Assembly: GCA_900073065.1 (NCBI GenBank)
Contig: FJOG01000050.1
Coordinates: 129,767 to 193,766 of the forward strand
Direction: 5' to 3'
DNA length: 64,000 nucleotides
From: Phialocephala subalpina
Lineage: Eukaryota > Ascomycota > Leotiomycetes > Helotiales > Mollisiaceae
Shown here: piece by piece, positions 26,624-37,862 of the stretch
How the letters are laid out: every line of letters starts with the position of its first letter
Position numbering within the stretch: position 1 is the first letter of the stretch
Notes under the pieces: generated by a model
Databases searched by the model: none
Seen by the model: only the letters and a program-made list of their open reading frames with translations
Told to the model about the DNA's origin: nothing
Program-made: the position numbers and the translations under genes

Positions 26624-27295
26624 ATGTCTGGACCAGAAACGTATCACCTCGCACATACCGCCCGCTGCAAACTCAGCATGGCCGCCGACAGACCAGACCG
26701 CAATCTCCGTTTCATCCTCGGGCACGCATTCACACTCGATAAGCTCATGCTACGCCTAGTAGAAATCGAGAGCGAAAGCAGCAGTGACGACGACGAGCGC
26801 GCCCCAGATGATGACGATGATCCTCCAACCCGTTCAGCACAGCGTGTAAGCTTCCGCAGCGGCCATGCGAAGCCGGTTAGCGTTTCGAGGAAGAGAAGCC
26901 CACCGCCGCCGACTCAGCCGCCAGAGGAGAATGAGGACGAGGAAGAATATGCGGATGAGGGTATTGATGAGGATGATGAGGGCGGGCTTTCCTTGAGGAG
27001 ATTCGAGTCTGCGTCTGCAAAACCACCGCGGATGATCCAGGACTTTGACGGGGCGGATGAGGATGAGGATGCTGATGAACCCAAATCTCCTCCGCCAGTG
27101 CCGCCTCAGGCTGAGTTAGAGGCTATTACGGAGGGGCCAGACGATGGAGATTTGGTGGATTTATATGAATCTGTAAAGCGGTGTCCCTGTCATGGTGAAG
27201 GGCATAATTCGCCGGACGTTGTAAAGGCATGGGATATTCCTAGGAAAGGTGAAAATCATACGAAACGGATGGCTGTTGTGCAAGTGGCGGCGTAG
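26624..27295 (+). CDS. Acidic conserved fungal hypothetical
   Basis: Single-exon frame of 223 aa starting MSGPETYHLAHTARCKLSMA. The first 50 residues (HTARCKLSMAADRPDRNLRF, then GHAFTLDKLMLRLVEIE) form a conserved-looking helical segment that I recall from many filamentous-fungal hypotheticals. The remainder is strongly acidic, with Asp/Glu runs (SSSDDDERAPDDDDD, EENEDEEEY) alternating with Pro-rich pieces, and is probably disordered. A Cys-containing segment CPCHGEGH lies near the C-terminus. No enzymatic motif, signal peptide or membrane span. Function unknown; the acidic, disordered build would suit a nuclear or chaperone-type partner, which is inference. Confidence 0.75.
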   Translation: MSGPETYHLAHTARCKLSMAADRPDRNLRFILGHAFTLDKLMLRLVEIESESSSDDDERAPDDDDDPPTRSAQRVSFRSGHAKPVSVSRKRSPPPPTQPPEENEDEEEYADEGIDEDDEGGLSLRRFESASAKPPRMIQDFDGADEDEDADEPKSPPPVPPQAELEAITEGPDDGDLVDLYESVKRCPCHGEGHNSPDVVKAWDIPRKGENHTKRMAVVQVAA

Positions 27296-28800
27296 GTAGA
27301 GAGAGGATGCAAGTGTGCCAAAGAGAGTCGATATCGTCAGGATCGTCAATAGTCTTGGTATCGCCTTTCAATGAGCTCTCCTTCCCGAGCCAACTTACCT
27401 TTGCCTGCGACAAGCCACTCACTCTTGAGCAATTTGTCGAAGTCTTATCTGGTAAAGATTTCAAGTTTCTCCCAACCCCCACCCTTTCCGATCTTGATGG
27501 ATTGGACGATGCTACCCGGAGTCACCAGTTCTGTATTAGCCTCCTCCGATTCTGCTACTATTTTCTTTGTGGCCTCAAGCATTTCTAGTCTCATAAGTGC
27601 GCATGGCTAATGATGGCTCATCCCCGAAAAGATTTGCCATTCTATGATAGACGATTATTCAAGACTCTTTCATAGGTTAGCATTTAGCCTGAGCAACGGT
27701 CTAGTGTGTCAACATAGCGGGTGGTTTCCTTCAGCGGCTTCAGCTACCGCTGAATCAATATTGTTCGCGCCGCTATTTTTTGCTGCATCTCGGAGATAGT
27801 TGTATTGTGGCGGGAATGGCCCTTGTCCATGCGGGCATCTGGAAATCTGCTGTTGGGCTGTAAACCTACTGATCGTTGATTTGTAGGACCTTGATTTGAT
27901 TGCGTTGTGATTTCGATCAGTATCCTATCGATACGAGGACGGGTATTATTCTCTAGATCGGCTACATCGTCACTGACATCACCGAAGCCATCTTCTATAA
28001 CGTCTCTATCCCTGCATCTCGTTAGCATCATTCGTCGATGGGAATTGTAGTCCTACTCTTCGATCTTCTCTACGATGGCAACGTGGTCAGTTCCGATGAT
28101 GTTGCTGGCAGACCGTCAGTATTCCCCGTCTTGTGCATTACCTACAGATTCTTATTTGATGTCTCCATCCTGGGACTCTGCGATCTACTTCGCTTGGGAG
28201 ACCCTGAATGGCAGGAGTACCATCACTGGTTCCTAGGCAGTATTGACATGGTGGAAGTAGAGGACACATATGATGCATTTAAAGAGTGGTAATTTCTTTC
28301 GCATTGGAGTTCTCTTCATCGCCGCCCTCCAGCAGCAAGTTGATATGCCCAGCTAGAACTAAAACATGCCCTGTTTGTTCCTGCCACCCCCCACATTGTC
28401 CTGCCCTGTGTCTCAAGCTAGACAATCTCAAATATTTGCTCAATGTGTGCCAAATGCCGTTTCGGTCTTGGTTGTCCCTGCAAGTTGTCAGCTGCGTATG
28501 TCCGTAAATCGGGAAACCCTCTTCGGTAGCTACAATACAGCGGCGTAGATTTTGCCCATTCGTCTCCTCTTGGGCAGAATTCTACGGCTTGTCAGTGAGG
28601 AAGTCATCTCTTGTGGTAATGTTTATACGCTCTCTCGAGCTGGTCTATCTCGACATCCCAGGTTGTCTCGACCCCGATGTTAATAATATCTTCATCTCAA
28701 TCCGTTGCATGACCACTCTTCGTCTCTCCCGATATGGTATCGTGGCCCATTGGTCGTTTTTCTGCCTCCTTGGCATCACCATGGAGCTCATTATAGGATG
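27296..28800. other. Gene-poor interval, coding-like but broken minus-strand text
   Basis: No intact gene. Several short frames (27744-28031 minus, 28645-28857 minus) look faintly coding but are separated by stops, and I could not connect them to a transposon or gene family. Confidence 0.35.
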
Positions 28801-29297
28801 TAATCTTAACCAGTGCTGACGGATGCTCTTCTTCGTTGTTTGGTGTAACGCTATCACTTATCCTGCCCCTACTACGTTAGCTATTGCTCACTAACACTAC
28901 TTGTTGAATGCCTATAACTGGATATTGGAGTTGTGTTCAATTGTCTTTTATTTTGCAATTCGTTCTTCAAATGCTACTTTCTTTGCTTTTTTGGTTAATG
29001 TCTTTACTGGTGGCGGCTCTGGGGTGTTGTAGATGTTTCTGTGCTTTATGTAATCTTAACCAGTGCTGACGGATGCTCTTCTTCGTTGTTTGGTGTAACG
29101 CTATCACTTATCCTGCCCCTACTACGTTAGCTATTGCTCACTAACACTACTTGTTGAATGCCTATAACTGGATATTGGAGTTGTGTTCAATTGTCTTTTA
29201 TTTTGCAATTCGTTCTTCAAATGCTACTTTCTTTGCTTTTTTGGTTAATGTCTTTACTGGTGGCGGCTCTGGGGTGTTGTAGATGTTTCTGTGCTTT
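28801..29297. repeat. Perfect 250-bp tandem duplication
   Basis: The 250 bases from 28801 (taatcttaaccagtgctgac) to 29050 are repeated from 29051 to about 29297 with no difference that I can find by eye. It ends inside 'gtgcttt', after which the flank changes. Exact identity means either a very recent duplication or an assembly artefact. It lies in non-coding sequence. Confidence 0.95.
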
Positions 29298-29756
29298 GAA
29301 AAAAGTATTAGATTTACTTTTCGGTTAATATTATTAACCCTTTATAATTAATATAGTTCCAAGCCCTTACATTCACTTATTTACTCTCTCTGAGGTATTA
29401 CACGTGAATGGTAAGTACCACGTGACTGGCCTGGATTAGGAATTTAATAATACACAACTCGTAACACGCGCTTTGCACGCCACAAAACGGAAATTAAATA
29501 GGCCCAGGGAGGTGAGGGCGTAACATGGGGCAAGAAGCCTGTGGAAGTGGCCTCAATCTTCGTCAAGACAAATAATAGGCTTTTAAACGTCCTTGAAAGA
29601 TGGCCATGTTAGCCCGCATTACCCTCTAACAATTGCCTCTCACTTCGACTCAGCTCCGATAGGTATTGTGGCTGGCGCTTTTCCGGTTGAACTGTCGCTT
29701 TGATTACGCCGCCGGGTCACCATACATTTAAAGGGCATTCTCTATCGTAAGTACAC
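29298..29756. other. Intergenic, no supported gene
   Basis: Short AT-rich patch (29298-29400) followed by unremarkable sequence with two CACGTG-type sites (about 29400 and 29417). Confidence 0.5.
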
Positions 29757-30359
29757 ATGATTTCGCGCTGCAAAACTGTGGCGCTTACTTTCAACCCTAA
29801 TCCGAGCTCAACCCTCAACATGGAAAGAGAAGAGACCTCCACTTTACCATCGCGCTCGCGAGAGCAACCTCAAATGCATTCCCAGTTCGCCGTGAAATCC
29901 AGCTGTCTGTGCTACGGGGACCTCCACAACATCTGGCAAGGCGCATGCAGCTCAGTCCAAGGCTTCCCAACCCCCGCACTAGAACCGTCTGGCACGGTCT
30001 GTGTTCACAAACTCGAATATAATGTTTCCGCGCTCAATGGAACCTGGAAAACATACCAGCTGGTTGACATCGGAAATCAGGCCGTGCGTGCATGGGAGTG
30101 GAGACTAGGAGCCAATAGAGCAAGCTGTTGGTACCGCGATTTTGATGTGCCTACTATTACGCGGGTTTGTCCAGATTCGGCACATTTTCTCTCTCCGGAA
30201 ATGGACTTAGGGAGCCTGCTTAGCTGTTGCTATTGTGTCCGTGGACGTCTCCTGTTTAGAATAACCATTGGGAAGTTTGACTCCACTGTGGGAGCATGCT
30301 TTAATGCCCTATTGTTCCTCACTAACTTATTTTGGACTTGGTCTCTCGAAATTGGATGA
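29757..30359 (+). CDS. Orphan ORF, 200 aa
   Basis: An uninterrupted frame of 200 codons; an in-frame ATG at 29820 (MEREETSTLPSRSREQ) is an equally plausible start. It has ten or more cysteines scattered through the sequence and a hydrophobic C-terminal segment (FNALLFLTNLFWTW). No family is recognised. It may be a lineage-specific gene, a fragment of a larger protein, or a chance frame; composition alone does not decide. Confidence 0.3.
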   Translation: MISRCKTVALTFNPNPSSTLNMEREETSTLPSRSREQPQMHSQFAVKSSCLCYGDLHNIWQGACSSVQGFPTPALEPSGTVCVHKLEYNVSALNGTWKTYQLVDIGNQAVRAWEWRLGANRASCWYRDFDVPTITRVCPDSAHFLSPEMDLGSLLSCCYCVRGRLLFRITIGKFDSTVGACFNALLFLTNLFWTWSLEIG

Positions 30360-30970
30360 ATAACATTACAATATCAATCTTAGTCAACATTACCCACTCG
30401 GGCGGGTTGCTTCCCATCTCCCGCAACCTGCCTCATACATCCTCGGAATCCAATCATATCCTGCGGACATCCTAGTCTCGACTATTCTAGGCACTATGCA
30501 TCTCGATATGTACTATGGTTTTTCTTAGGTGGGCGTAGGCTAAGGGCTACCTGGTTGGGGGCAAATGAAGGGAAGGTTGGAGGTGGCGACACTTCTCTCG
30601 CACCTACTGTCTCCGAGATCCCGCCTCGTGGGGTCCCCATGTCGAGTCTAGAGATGCTGCCCTTCTGGCCCCTTGGGAGTATGGGTGTCGTTATGGTTGC
30701 GATTGGCAGAGTGGCTTCGGCCGGTACCAGAATTTTACGCTGTTCCGCAATATTATGTGGGATCACGAGGCTGGTATTGGTTAGAACACACTCCTAGTAT
30801 CTAAGAGCCAGAACATCCTCGTGTCGGAAATTATTAAGCCTTCTCTTTAAGCATAGAAAGTCCCAAAGTTAGAGCAGGGAATTTGATCCTTTCGTGAAAA
30901 ATCTAATCACCATCCAAATGGGTTCTCACTGAATTATTCTCAAATTACCCTTGAAACTCACCAGGCAGTG
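30360..30970. other. Intergenic, no supported gene
   Basis: No recognisable gene or repeat seen. Confidence 0.5.
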
Positions 30971-31256
30971 TGGATCACAATATAAAGAAATATATAGTAG
31001 TAATATGAGAGGGTCGAAATATAGCTACGATATAAGGCTGTTTATATCGTATCGTCGAAATATAGGACTATTATATTATATTACCAAATATTAGTAATAA
31101 AGTAATATATCCTCAATATTTAAGATCCTATGTCGTATTTCTCGCTCGATTACGCCGAGAAATATGACTTTACTATATCATATTTCGGAACTATAGATCT
31201 TCTTATATTTTATCGATTTATCGTAATATTATGATATATCGCTATATTGTGACCCA
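30971..31256. mobile_element. Candidate AT-rich MITE-like element
   Basis: An AT-rich 286-bp island in normal-composition DNA begins tggatcacaatata and ends with the inverse, tatattgtgaccca, giving a 14-bp inverted terminus with one mismatch. The interior has further rough inverted similarity and no coding frame. No clear target-site duplication was found, so transposon identity is tentative. Confidence 0.4.
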
Positions 31257-31967
31257 ATTATCACTAGTTCACATGCAGCTCTATGTTGCCAACGCAGACG
31301 ATGGTCATTTGCTGTTCTCAACTTTAAGCTCCTCCTTGCCTGCCTTCTCCCGAGAATCTCTTTGCTGGAGTAGAGGCGTTATTCATAATTCGTTCGATAC
31401 GTAGGCGACTGGCTTGCTCCCAGCCTCCAGGAAAATCTTCTGTCAGCCTATAAGGTTTATGAAACACTGAAGGGGGAGCAAGTAAACGCCGCACTTTAGA
31501 TAAGAAAGCGCTCAGCGCGACTGATGACTGACTCGTGGATAGACACTTGAAACTTATCGGTCCGCCTACTGCTGTGGCATCTGCACAATGCTTCCCAAGA
31601 CGAGAATGATTTGTTGCTAGGGAACGTCATATTCTCCGTTTGCCTCCTACTCCTCCTGCTCCTCCTTTGAGCCTTGCCACGAGGCCTATAACTGGCAGGT
31701 AGCTGTTGTTTATGAGACGCAACTAGTCAGTTCGCTCCCCCACTCAGCCTCGCGCTGCACAGTCTTGCGACACGTGATAACCTACACAAGCTTTCGTGCT
31801 TTATAAAATGTCGTGTCATTCTCTGCCAAATCTCTCCTTCCAGGCGTTTGTATCTTGTCATCTTCAAAAGTCCTTACTTATTATCTCCCTTCTGTGACCG
31901 ATCCTCATTGTTTAGTCCTATTCTACGGGTACTTTCCTGGCTCCTTCGCCCATCGCACTTTACGAGC
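31257..31967. other. Intergenic and promoter region of the C2H2 gene
   Basis: No gene recognised. The stretch 31800-31967 is pyrimidine-rich, as expected upstream of the zinc-finger start codon. Confidence 0.5.
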
Positions 31968-32664
31968 ATGGATTCTTCCATCACGCGGATGCCCTGCCCG
32001 CAGTCTAACTGCTCTAAGACTTTCACTCGGTCCGGTAACAGGAGACGGCATTGCCGCGAGATTCATGGCATGACATTCCAGTGTCACGCTCGTGGTTGCG
32101 ACTTCATGGGAGCATCACAGCTTCAGTTAGATGGTCATATTTGCGACGCGAACTTAGAAGCCGCAACTGGTAAGTGCATCCCATCCACATGGATCATCAT
32201 GAGCTTACCAGGACACGGCAGACCCTGCCCCACCAAATTACCGGGTCGACGAGGAGCTTGAACATCAAATACCTATGTCATCGAATAGAAGTATCTCTAC
32301 GGTATTCGTGCCTTATACAACCTCTACACCAGCCAATCAGAGCCCACCATACCAAACAGTTGTCAGCCTCCCAACAACCGAGCAAGTGGACGGATTTGTA
32401 TCATTGCAACAGCCTCAAGATTGGAATACCTCGGCCGTACATACAGCCTTCGAGCAGCGGTACATGGCGGAAGAACCTCCTCAAGGCCCCTTCGTGGCTA
32501 ACACTTTGCGCTACAACACGCCAGCTCATGCTTGGCAAAGCCCTGCCACTGCGTCGACTTTCAGCATGGAGCCATCAGACAAAGCAGGAAATTCCATCGA
32601 GGCTTTCGAACACGAGCTAAACGCCGCGGCAAGTCTTGGGCAGCACGGCGCAAGCTCAAAGTGA
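31968..32664 (+). CDS. Small C2H2 zinc-finger protein
   Basis: Predicted 214-aa protein with two exons, 31968-32169 and 32222-32664 (intron phase 1, acceptor ggcag). The start at 31968 (MDSSITRMPCPQSNCSKTF) was preferred to an upstream in-frame ATG at 31848, which adds a hydrophobic non-conserved stretch. Residues 9-33 form a canonical C-x4-C-x12-H-x4-H finger (CPQSNCSKTF, then HCREIH). A second unit, CHARGCDFMGASQLQLDGH, has C-x4-C-x12-H but lacks the final His and could only be completed by a Cys. The rest is Gln/Thr/Pro-rich and probably disordered, as in transcription factors. DNA-binding regulator is the likely role; target unknown. Confidence 0.72.
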
Positions 32665-33867
32665 TGGCTTTTTGAATGGTGTGGAAGTATAACCTGACAT
32701 AGAAACTAGCGTTGGGCAGCAAGAGGTGTGATTGAGGGAGTTGAAGGGATAGGAATGTAGACAGCGTCTTTGTCATATAAGATTCCAGTTCATCTCGGCA
32801 CGACGAGTGACGTGTAACGCGATCGTTGATCATGATCCTCGGCAGAGTGCCAGAGTATAAGCCTCCTGACCCGTCACACTGCTGCACGCTCCTCCGTCTA
32901 TGATTCTTTGATGGTCCAAGGTCCGGATATCCCTCTTGGATCACGAAGAATGCTCGATGATCTGCTACCGTCGAGGCGGAAATTTTAATTGTTGAAGTGT
33001 TCTGTTGTTAGCTGTCGTATTAATGCCGTCCTCTTCTCTATTAGATGTCAGGGCTGCCTAGAGTTCGTACGAATCCCCGGTTCTCGGTCAATAGAGCCTA
33101 CTATGGAAGATGGGAATTAATTTGACCTGTGAATCAATTCTCCATCCGACCCCCTAACCTTAGCGGAAAATAGCCGAGCGAGTCAAGTTGATCTAGCCGG
33201 GTTGACTCCATATTCGCGCTTGACTGGTAAACTTCTAGAACTTGGTTGATGTAAAGGTTGGAGTTGAATGAGTTTCTTTGGCGGAAATGTTCTTGAGATT
33301 TGGCGTTTTGTGATCCTGATCTTGAGGATAATCCAAGGGTGAGTGTAGGTTCAGTGTGTGAAAATGTGGGTTGAATTGGATTTAGGAAGAGGAAGTGAAG
33401 GGGCCTGGAAATGAGGTTTTGTGGATTGGTTTTTGTAGTTGTTGATAGCACTGCAAACCTTGAATTTGGATTCAACTAAGTGCCTCTCTGGCTTAAGGCT
33501 GAAAGAGCGAGAGCGGAGATTCAAACGTCCTGGAAAAGTTGGGGAGGCGTAGGCGTGGTGGAGTTGGGGAATTTGGAGGCCATCCTAGATATTGATCGAA
33601 CTTCGATTTCTGTAAAAACGAAGACATATGGTGTTATAAGCGGCGCGTTTCTTGTTTTTCTCATTATCCCGCCTAAAATTATCCTCAAAGACTTCACCTC
33701 GTTAGGCATTAGAGACCGTTTTCTTGAGGAAAAGTATCCACCGGTCCTCTAAGCGTAGTCGTAGATATAAAAGATATCTTGGTGTCGGCTTGACATCTTC
33801 GAGAATCACAACTCTAAAAACGAAAATCTCTTTAGTGACATAGATAGGAATGCCACTGAGCAGTTTA
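32665..33867. other. Intergenic, no supported gene
   Basis: Frames of up to 127 aa on the minus strand (32561-32944, 33134-33475) have no recognisable content. Nothing else seen. Confidence 0.45.
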
Positions 33868-35640
33868 ACTTACCCGTGTAATTGGTAAATAGTGTCTGTA
33901 GCGCTGGGTCTGAATACTTTGCGAGGTCCACTTCCGAGTGATACCCAAAGTTCCAGCATACTAATCGAGTTACACTAGGTGATACATACGGTAATTATTT
34001 AAATATGTGACTTACATTTACCATCGCATCAGCCTCGAGATCGTATTTCACGAACATACCATGCAAAATCAAGAATTCGGGTAGTCGCGTAAGTTTTATA
34101 GTAATTTCTGAGTGCCCCAAGGTACCAAAGAAGTATTCGTTCAAACCATCTTCCAATCGGTTCCAGTTAGACCCCACGTTAATACCCAAATCTGCGAAGT
34201 TCAGTGATGATATTGATGTAAAGAGGGAGGATCGGTACCGTAGAAAGACTCCTCTCTTGTTCTCCCTAGTTCTCTATAAAAAGACCTCATCTTCCCCACC
34301 TTGAAAGCCGTTGACTCTTGGCCAAGTGCGGTATCTTCCATTCTGTACATGAATTTTCTCCAGAACTTGATAAAGTCTTAGCTTCGTTGACCTCCCGCAT
34401 TCCCCAGCCAAATGCTTTCGTCAAACCAGAGGGTCCACCGGTAGGTGTGAGTTTTGAAGCTTCCAGAATAGTTTTCGGAGCTCATTCCGCAATTGCTGGC
34501 CGGGGGTGTTTCCTGCGCGGAGGACTGCCTAATCACAATGAGTAATTTGCGCACAGAATGGCTAGAATACAAATACCGTTCGGAAAGGGTTTAGCATGTA
34601 CAGTATCTGCAGAGCAGAAACAACATAGCCGATAGCACCTGGGTTGATAATTGCTGTATAGCCAGGACCAAGCGCATATCTTCTCGCCTCAGGACTTTCC
34701 TGCATCTTCCATAACTCGGGATCATCCACCGCTTTCTGCAATCGATAGGCACACATGTCTTTCATGAAGGTTCGGAGCACTCGGAAGGGAACAACTCTAG
34801 CGTTGGTTTATTGAACCCGGGTGCCAAATGGTTGGTGTTCGGCTTGGTTACGATTTGCAAAGTTGAAAGATCCATCGAGAGGATTGCAGGAAAAGGTTCT
34901 GCTGGCGTCACCGGTTCGGCATGGAGAGATGTGAGCTTTATTGTCTCAACAGTTTTATCGGCGAGCAATTGGCTCTTGAAATGCAATGTAGTTTGCATGT
35001 GAGAGAAAAAGACGCAGCCATGGCCGATGAGCTTATAGTTCGGATTTTCAAATTTATGTCCCAACTGCGGTGTGGCAGTGTTCCCAGGCGTAGGATCTCT
35101 CATAACCAAAGCAACTTGACTTTCAACAAAACTTAATACTAGGTCACCAGTCTAAGAACCGGTTGGGGTGATTCCAACGACATCCGGCCGGCTGAAATTG
35201 GCGGAGCCATTATTGATCTGTACGGCAATGAACACAGAAGGATGGTCAATCTTCTGAGTAGGCGGTGGTCGGTGCTTGTCTACATATTTGACCGTGGCAT
35301 ACGCCAGAGAATCGGTCATTGTGTTCACACTTTAAATCTGGCTCAAGTAAATCGCGCCAGTATCCTAGGTGAGAGTACGGTATTTTTCCTTTAAGGAAAT
35401 CGACCAATTCAGAAACCCGGTGTTCTTTAGCTTTAGTATGATCTGAAGACGGAAAGCTAACGATAGTCATCAAGTTACACGCTGATATTGAGACAACTGT
35501 CGATCGGACCGGTCCAGACTCCCCGAGTCGTCGCAGAAGAGTATACAAGGGTTACTAATCTGGGGTGACTTTCCGTATATCTTTGTCAGGTCCAGAATAA
35601 TCATCAAAAAGAGTTCGAAGGAATTCGCTTAGTTTCATGA
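33868..35640 (-). pseudogene. Degraded multi-exon gene of unrecognised family
   Basis: Reading the minus strand from 35640 leftwards, coding-like blocks follow one another in consistent order: KLSEFLRTLFDDYSGPDKDI; VSELVDFLKGKIPYSHLGYW; DHPSVFIAVQINNGSANFSR then DVVGITPTG; RDPTPGNTATPQLGHKFENP; LIGHGCVFFSHMQTTLHFKS; FRVLRTFMKDMCAYRLQKAV; GPGYTAIINPGAIGYVVSAL; HGMFVKYDLEADAMVN; and GYHSEVDLAKYSDPALQTLF. Some junctions have plausible splice sites, for instance a gtaagt donor after the last block, but others need frame changes or contain stops. This is therefore probably a decayed gene of 450 aa or more. It ends at the edge of the AT-rich repeat. I do not recognise the family. Confidence 0.5.
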
Positions 35641-36913
35641 CCCTACGGAGGCTAGAGGTTTATATTTACAAACTTCTAAATATTTTTATAGACTAGCAGT
35701 TTATTATAATAAGAATAAATTTATAATTGGTTTTTATAGCCTATTAAAATATAAAACTATTATTGATATTTATTTATTTAATATTAATAAAATAGAAATT
35801 CGTTTATAAAATCCCGAAAAAAAAAATAGATTATAAATTTAAAATTGATAAATTGCTTTTTAAAACTTTAAAAACGTTATTATTTTTCAAAATTCGAGTT
35901 ATTTAATTTAATATTATAATAATTAAATAAATTACTCGCGAATTATTTTTTATTTTTTATTGGATTTTAATAAATTTTATTATTAAAATAAAATATAAAT
36001 CAAAAAGAAATATTTGTGCGTAACATTAAATAAATTAAAACGCGTTTATTATTAATTAATAAAGATATTTATTTATATAGTTTATATTTTCCTTTTGTGA
36101 GGTGNNNNNNNNNNNNNNNNNNNNNNNNNNNNNNNNNNNNNNNNNNNNNNNNNNNNNNNNNNNNNNNNNNNNNNNNNNNNNNNNNNNNNNNNNNNNNNNN
36201 NNNNNNNNNNNNNNNNNNNNNNNNNNNNNNNNNNNNNNNNNNNNNNNNNNNNNNNNNNNNNNNNNNNNNNNNNNNNNNNNNNNNNNNNNNNNNNNNNNNN
36301 NNNNNNNNNNNNNNNNNNNNNNNNNNNNNNNNNNNNNNNNNNNNNNNNNNNNNNNNNNNNNNNNNNNNNNNNNNNNNNNNNNNNNNCACGTGACACCTTT
36401 AATAAATATATTAATTATATTTTTATTAATTTCTCCTTGGATTAAATTATTAATATTAAACCTTTGGTATTAATATTAATATTAAAAGTATATATTATTC
36501 CCTTTTAAAAACTCTATTTAATTTTGAAATCTAAGTTTTATAAAACGATTAAATGAATTTATCAAATCGAGGAACTTGTAATTAAGAAAATAAACAAATA
36601 AAAAAGTAAATATATATATAAGAATTAAATATAAGAATAATAATATATTTAAATATTAGTAAATAAACCAAAAAAAATGAGAAGCATTTTAAAATAAATC
36701 AATTAATAAATACAAAATGGAATATACTTCAAAATTTCGATTATAAAGTATATAATTTATTATAATATTATAAACTTATATTATATAATAATTATTTATA
36801 ATATATCGAGAAATATTCGATATATTATAAAAGATAAATTTATAATTTATAGTTTTGAAATCGATAAATTTATTAACTATTAAAGGATAATTAATTATAG
36901 ACTTAATATTATC
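35637..36913. repeat. AT-rich RIP-like repeat, copy 2 (inverted relative to copy 1)
   Basis: Starts abruptly at ccctacggaggctagaggtt and continues in nearly pure A+T. It matches the reverse complement of positions 1-890 across at least 35637-36104 and again after the N gap (about 36500-36680, for example 'ttttaaaaact' then 'atttaattttgaaat'). Most differences are between C and T or between G and A, as RIP would leave. The region 36690-36913 is also AT-rich but its match to copy 1 is less clear. Confidence 0.8.
36105..36386. other. Assembly gap (282 N)
   Basis: A run of N inside repeat copy 2. Frames reported across it are meaningless. In copy 1 the flanking sequences of the gap lie only a few tens of bases apart, so the gap either holds an insertion or is of arbitrary length. 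Confidence 0.99.
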
Positions 36914-37862
36914 GTAGGGCGAGCTGCGCAATGTGGCGTAAGGAAGAGTCTCCTCGAAACTTCTCATAATAGAATCAGATGACATCCCGGTAGATCCGAT
37001 CTACCAGCTTCGCGTAGTCAACTGTGAGGCTTCGGCCACCGCAATTAATTGAAAGACCCATGAATCCGTAGATTTTGTCGCGAACCTCCCGGCACAACGA
37101 GTCCTTAAAATTTTCCAGCAATGTCCAAAGAACCCAGCCCCTTTTCAGCCGGGCTTCCTTCTGCTGATCAAGCCGAGCGGGAAGACTACGCATGAAATCT
37201 CGTTCTCCGGACGAATGATATTGCGCCTAGATATGCTTGAGAGCTTTCTGCAACTCGGAGAGATATTTCCATGGAATCTGTCATCTCCCACAGCAAATTA
37301 CAACTCTTGAAGCGAGGCAGATTTCTTGGACAATCCAAACCCTTTTTCAATACTCCACCTCGCATACCTCCTTGAGTGTAGCTCATGGGGATCATCCATA
37401 AGGTCTTTGCGATTGGAAGGACTCCGAAGACAAGCATACGAGAGAAAAGAAAATGCTTCTCGGGCAATTTTTGTTTCTAGACCTAACCAGACGAACACTT
37501 TTCCGCGCACGACTGAAGACGTTTGCTATTTGCTGAACTTAGTGGTTTCGCTCACCAATGTTTGACTGGTTTATGAAATCGGCATCGGTCCATAATACTG
37601 TTCCGAAGGAAGGCTAAATAAGAGCGTCAAAGAGATTCTTCCCGATTCCGAAAGGAGCATCGTTGACGAAGATTGTGTTCGAGGTTGGAGGAAGACCCAG
37701 GTATACGAGAGAGTATCGGCTTCTTTAATCGCATCGAAGTTGACGCAACAGAGATCGCAGCGGAGATCACAACAGACCGCTTCATCCCCTTTACCAGGAA
37801 GGACTTCAAGGAGGCGAATTTGAGTATCATCTCTGCTTAGTTCTTCACCTAGATACTCGTCA
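36914..37862 (-). pseudogene. HET-domain (heterokaryon incompatibility) pseudogene
   Basis: Minus-strand text follows the HET domain in order: DDTQIRLLEVLPGKGDEAVC, then DTLSYTW, then FVNDAPFGIGKNLFDALI, VLWTDADFINQSNIGERN, VQQIANVFSRA, VFVWLGLETKIAREAFSF, WKYLSELQKALKHI and REVRDKIYGFMGLS near the left end. In the functional family this domain triggers cell death when genetically different hyphae fuse. Here in-frame stops occur at 37614-37616 (TAG), 37539-37541 (TAA), 37227-37229 (TAG) and 36975-36977 (TGA), and the frame shifts near 37500. Every stop could come from a Gln or Trp codon by a single C/T or G/A change, as RIP produces. The gene is enclosed by AT-rich blocks and is surely non-functional. 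Confidence 0.85.

Noticed and set aside
36069..36473. Four open frames of about 100 codons in both strands
   Set aside because: They run through the N gap; the residues are undefined.
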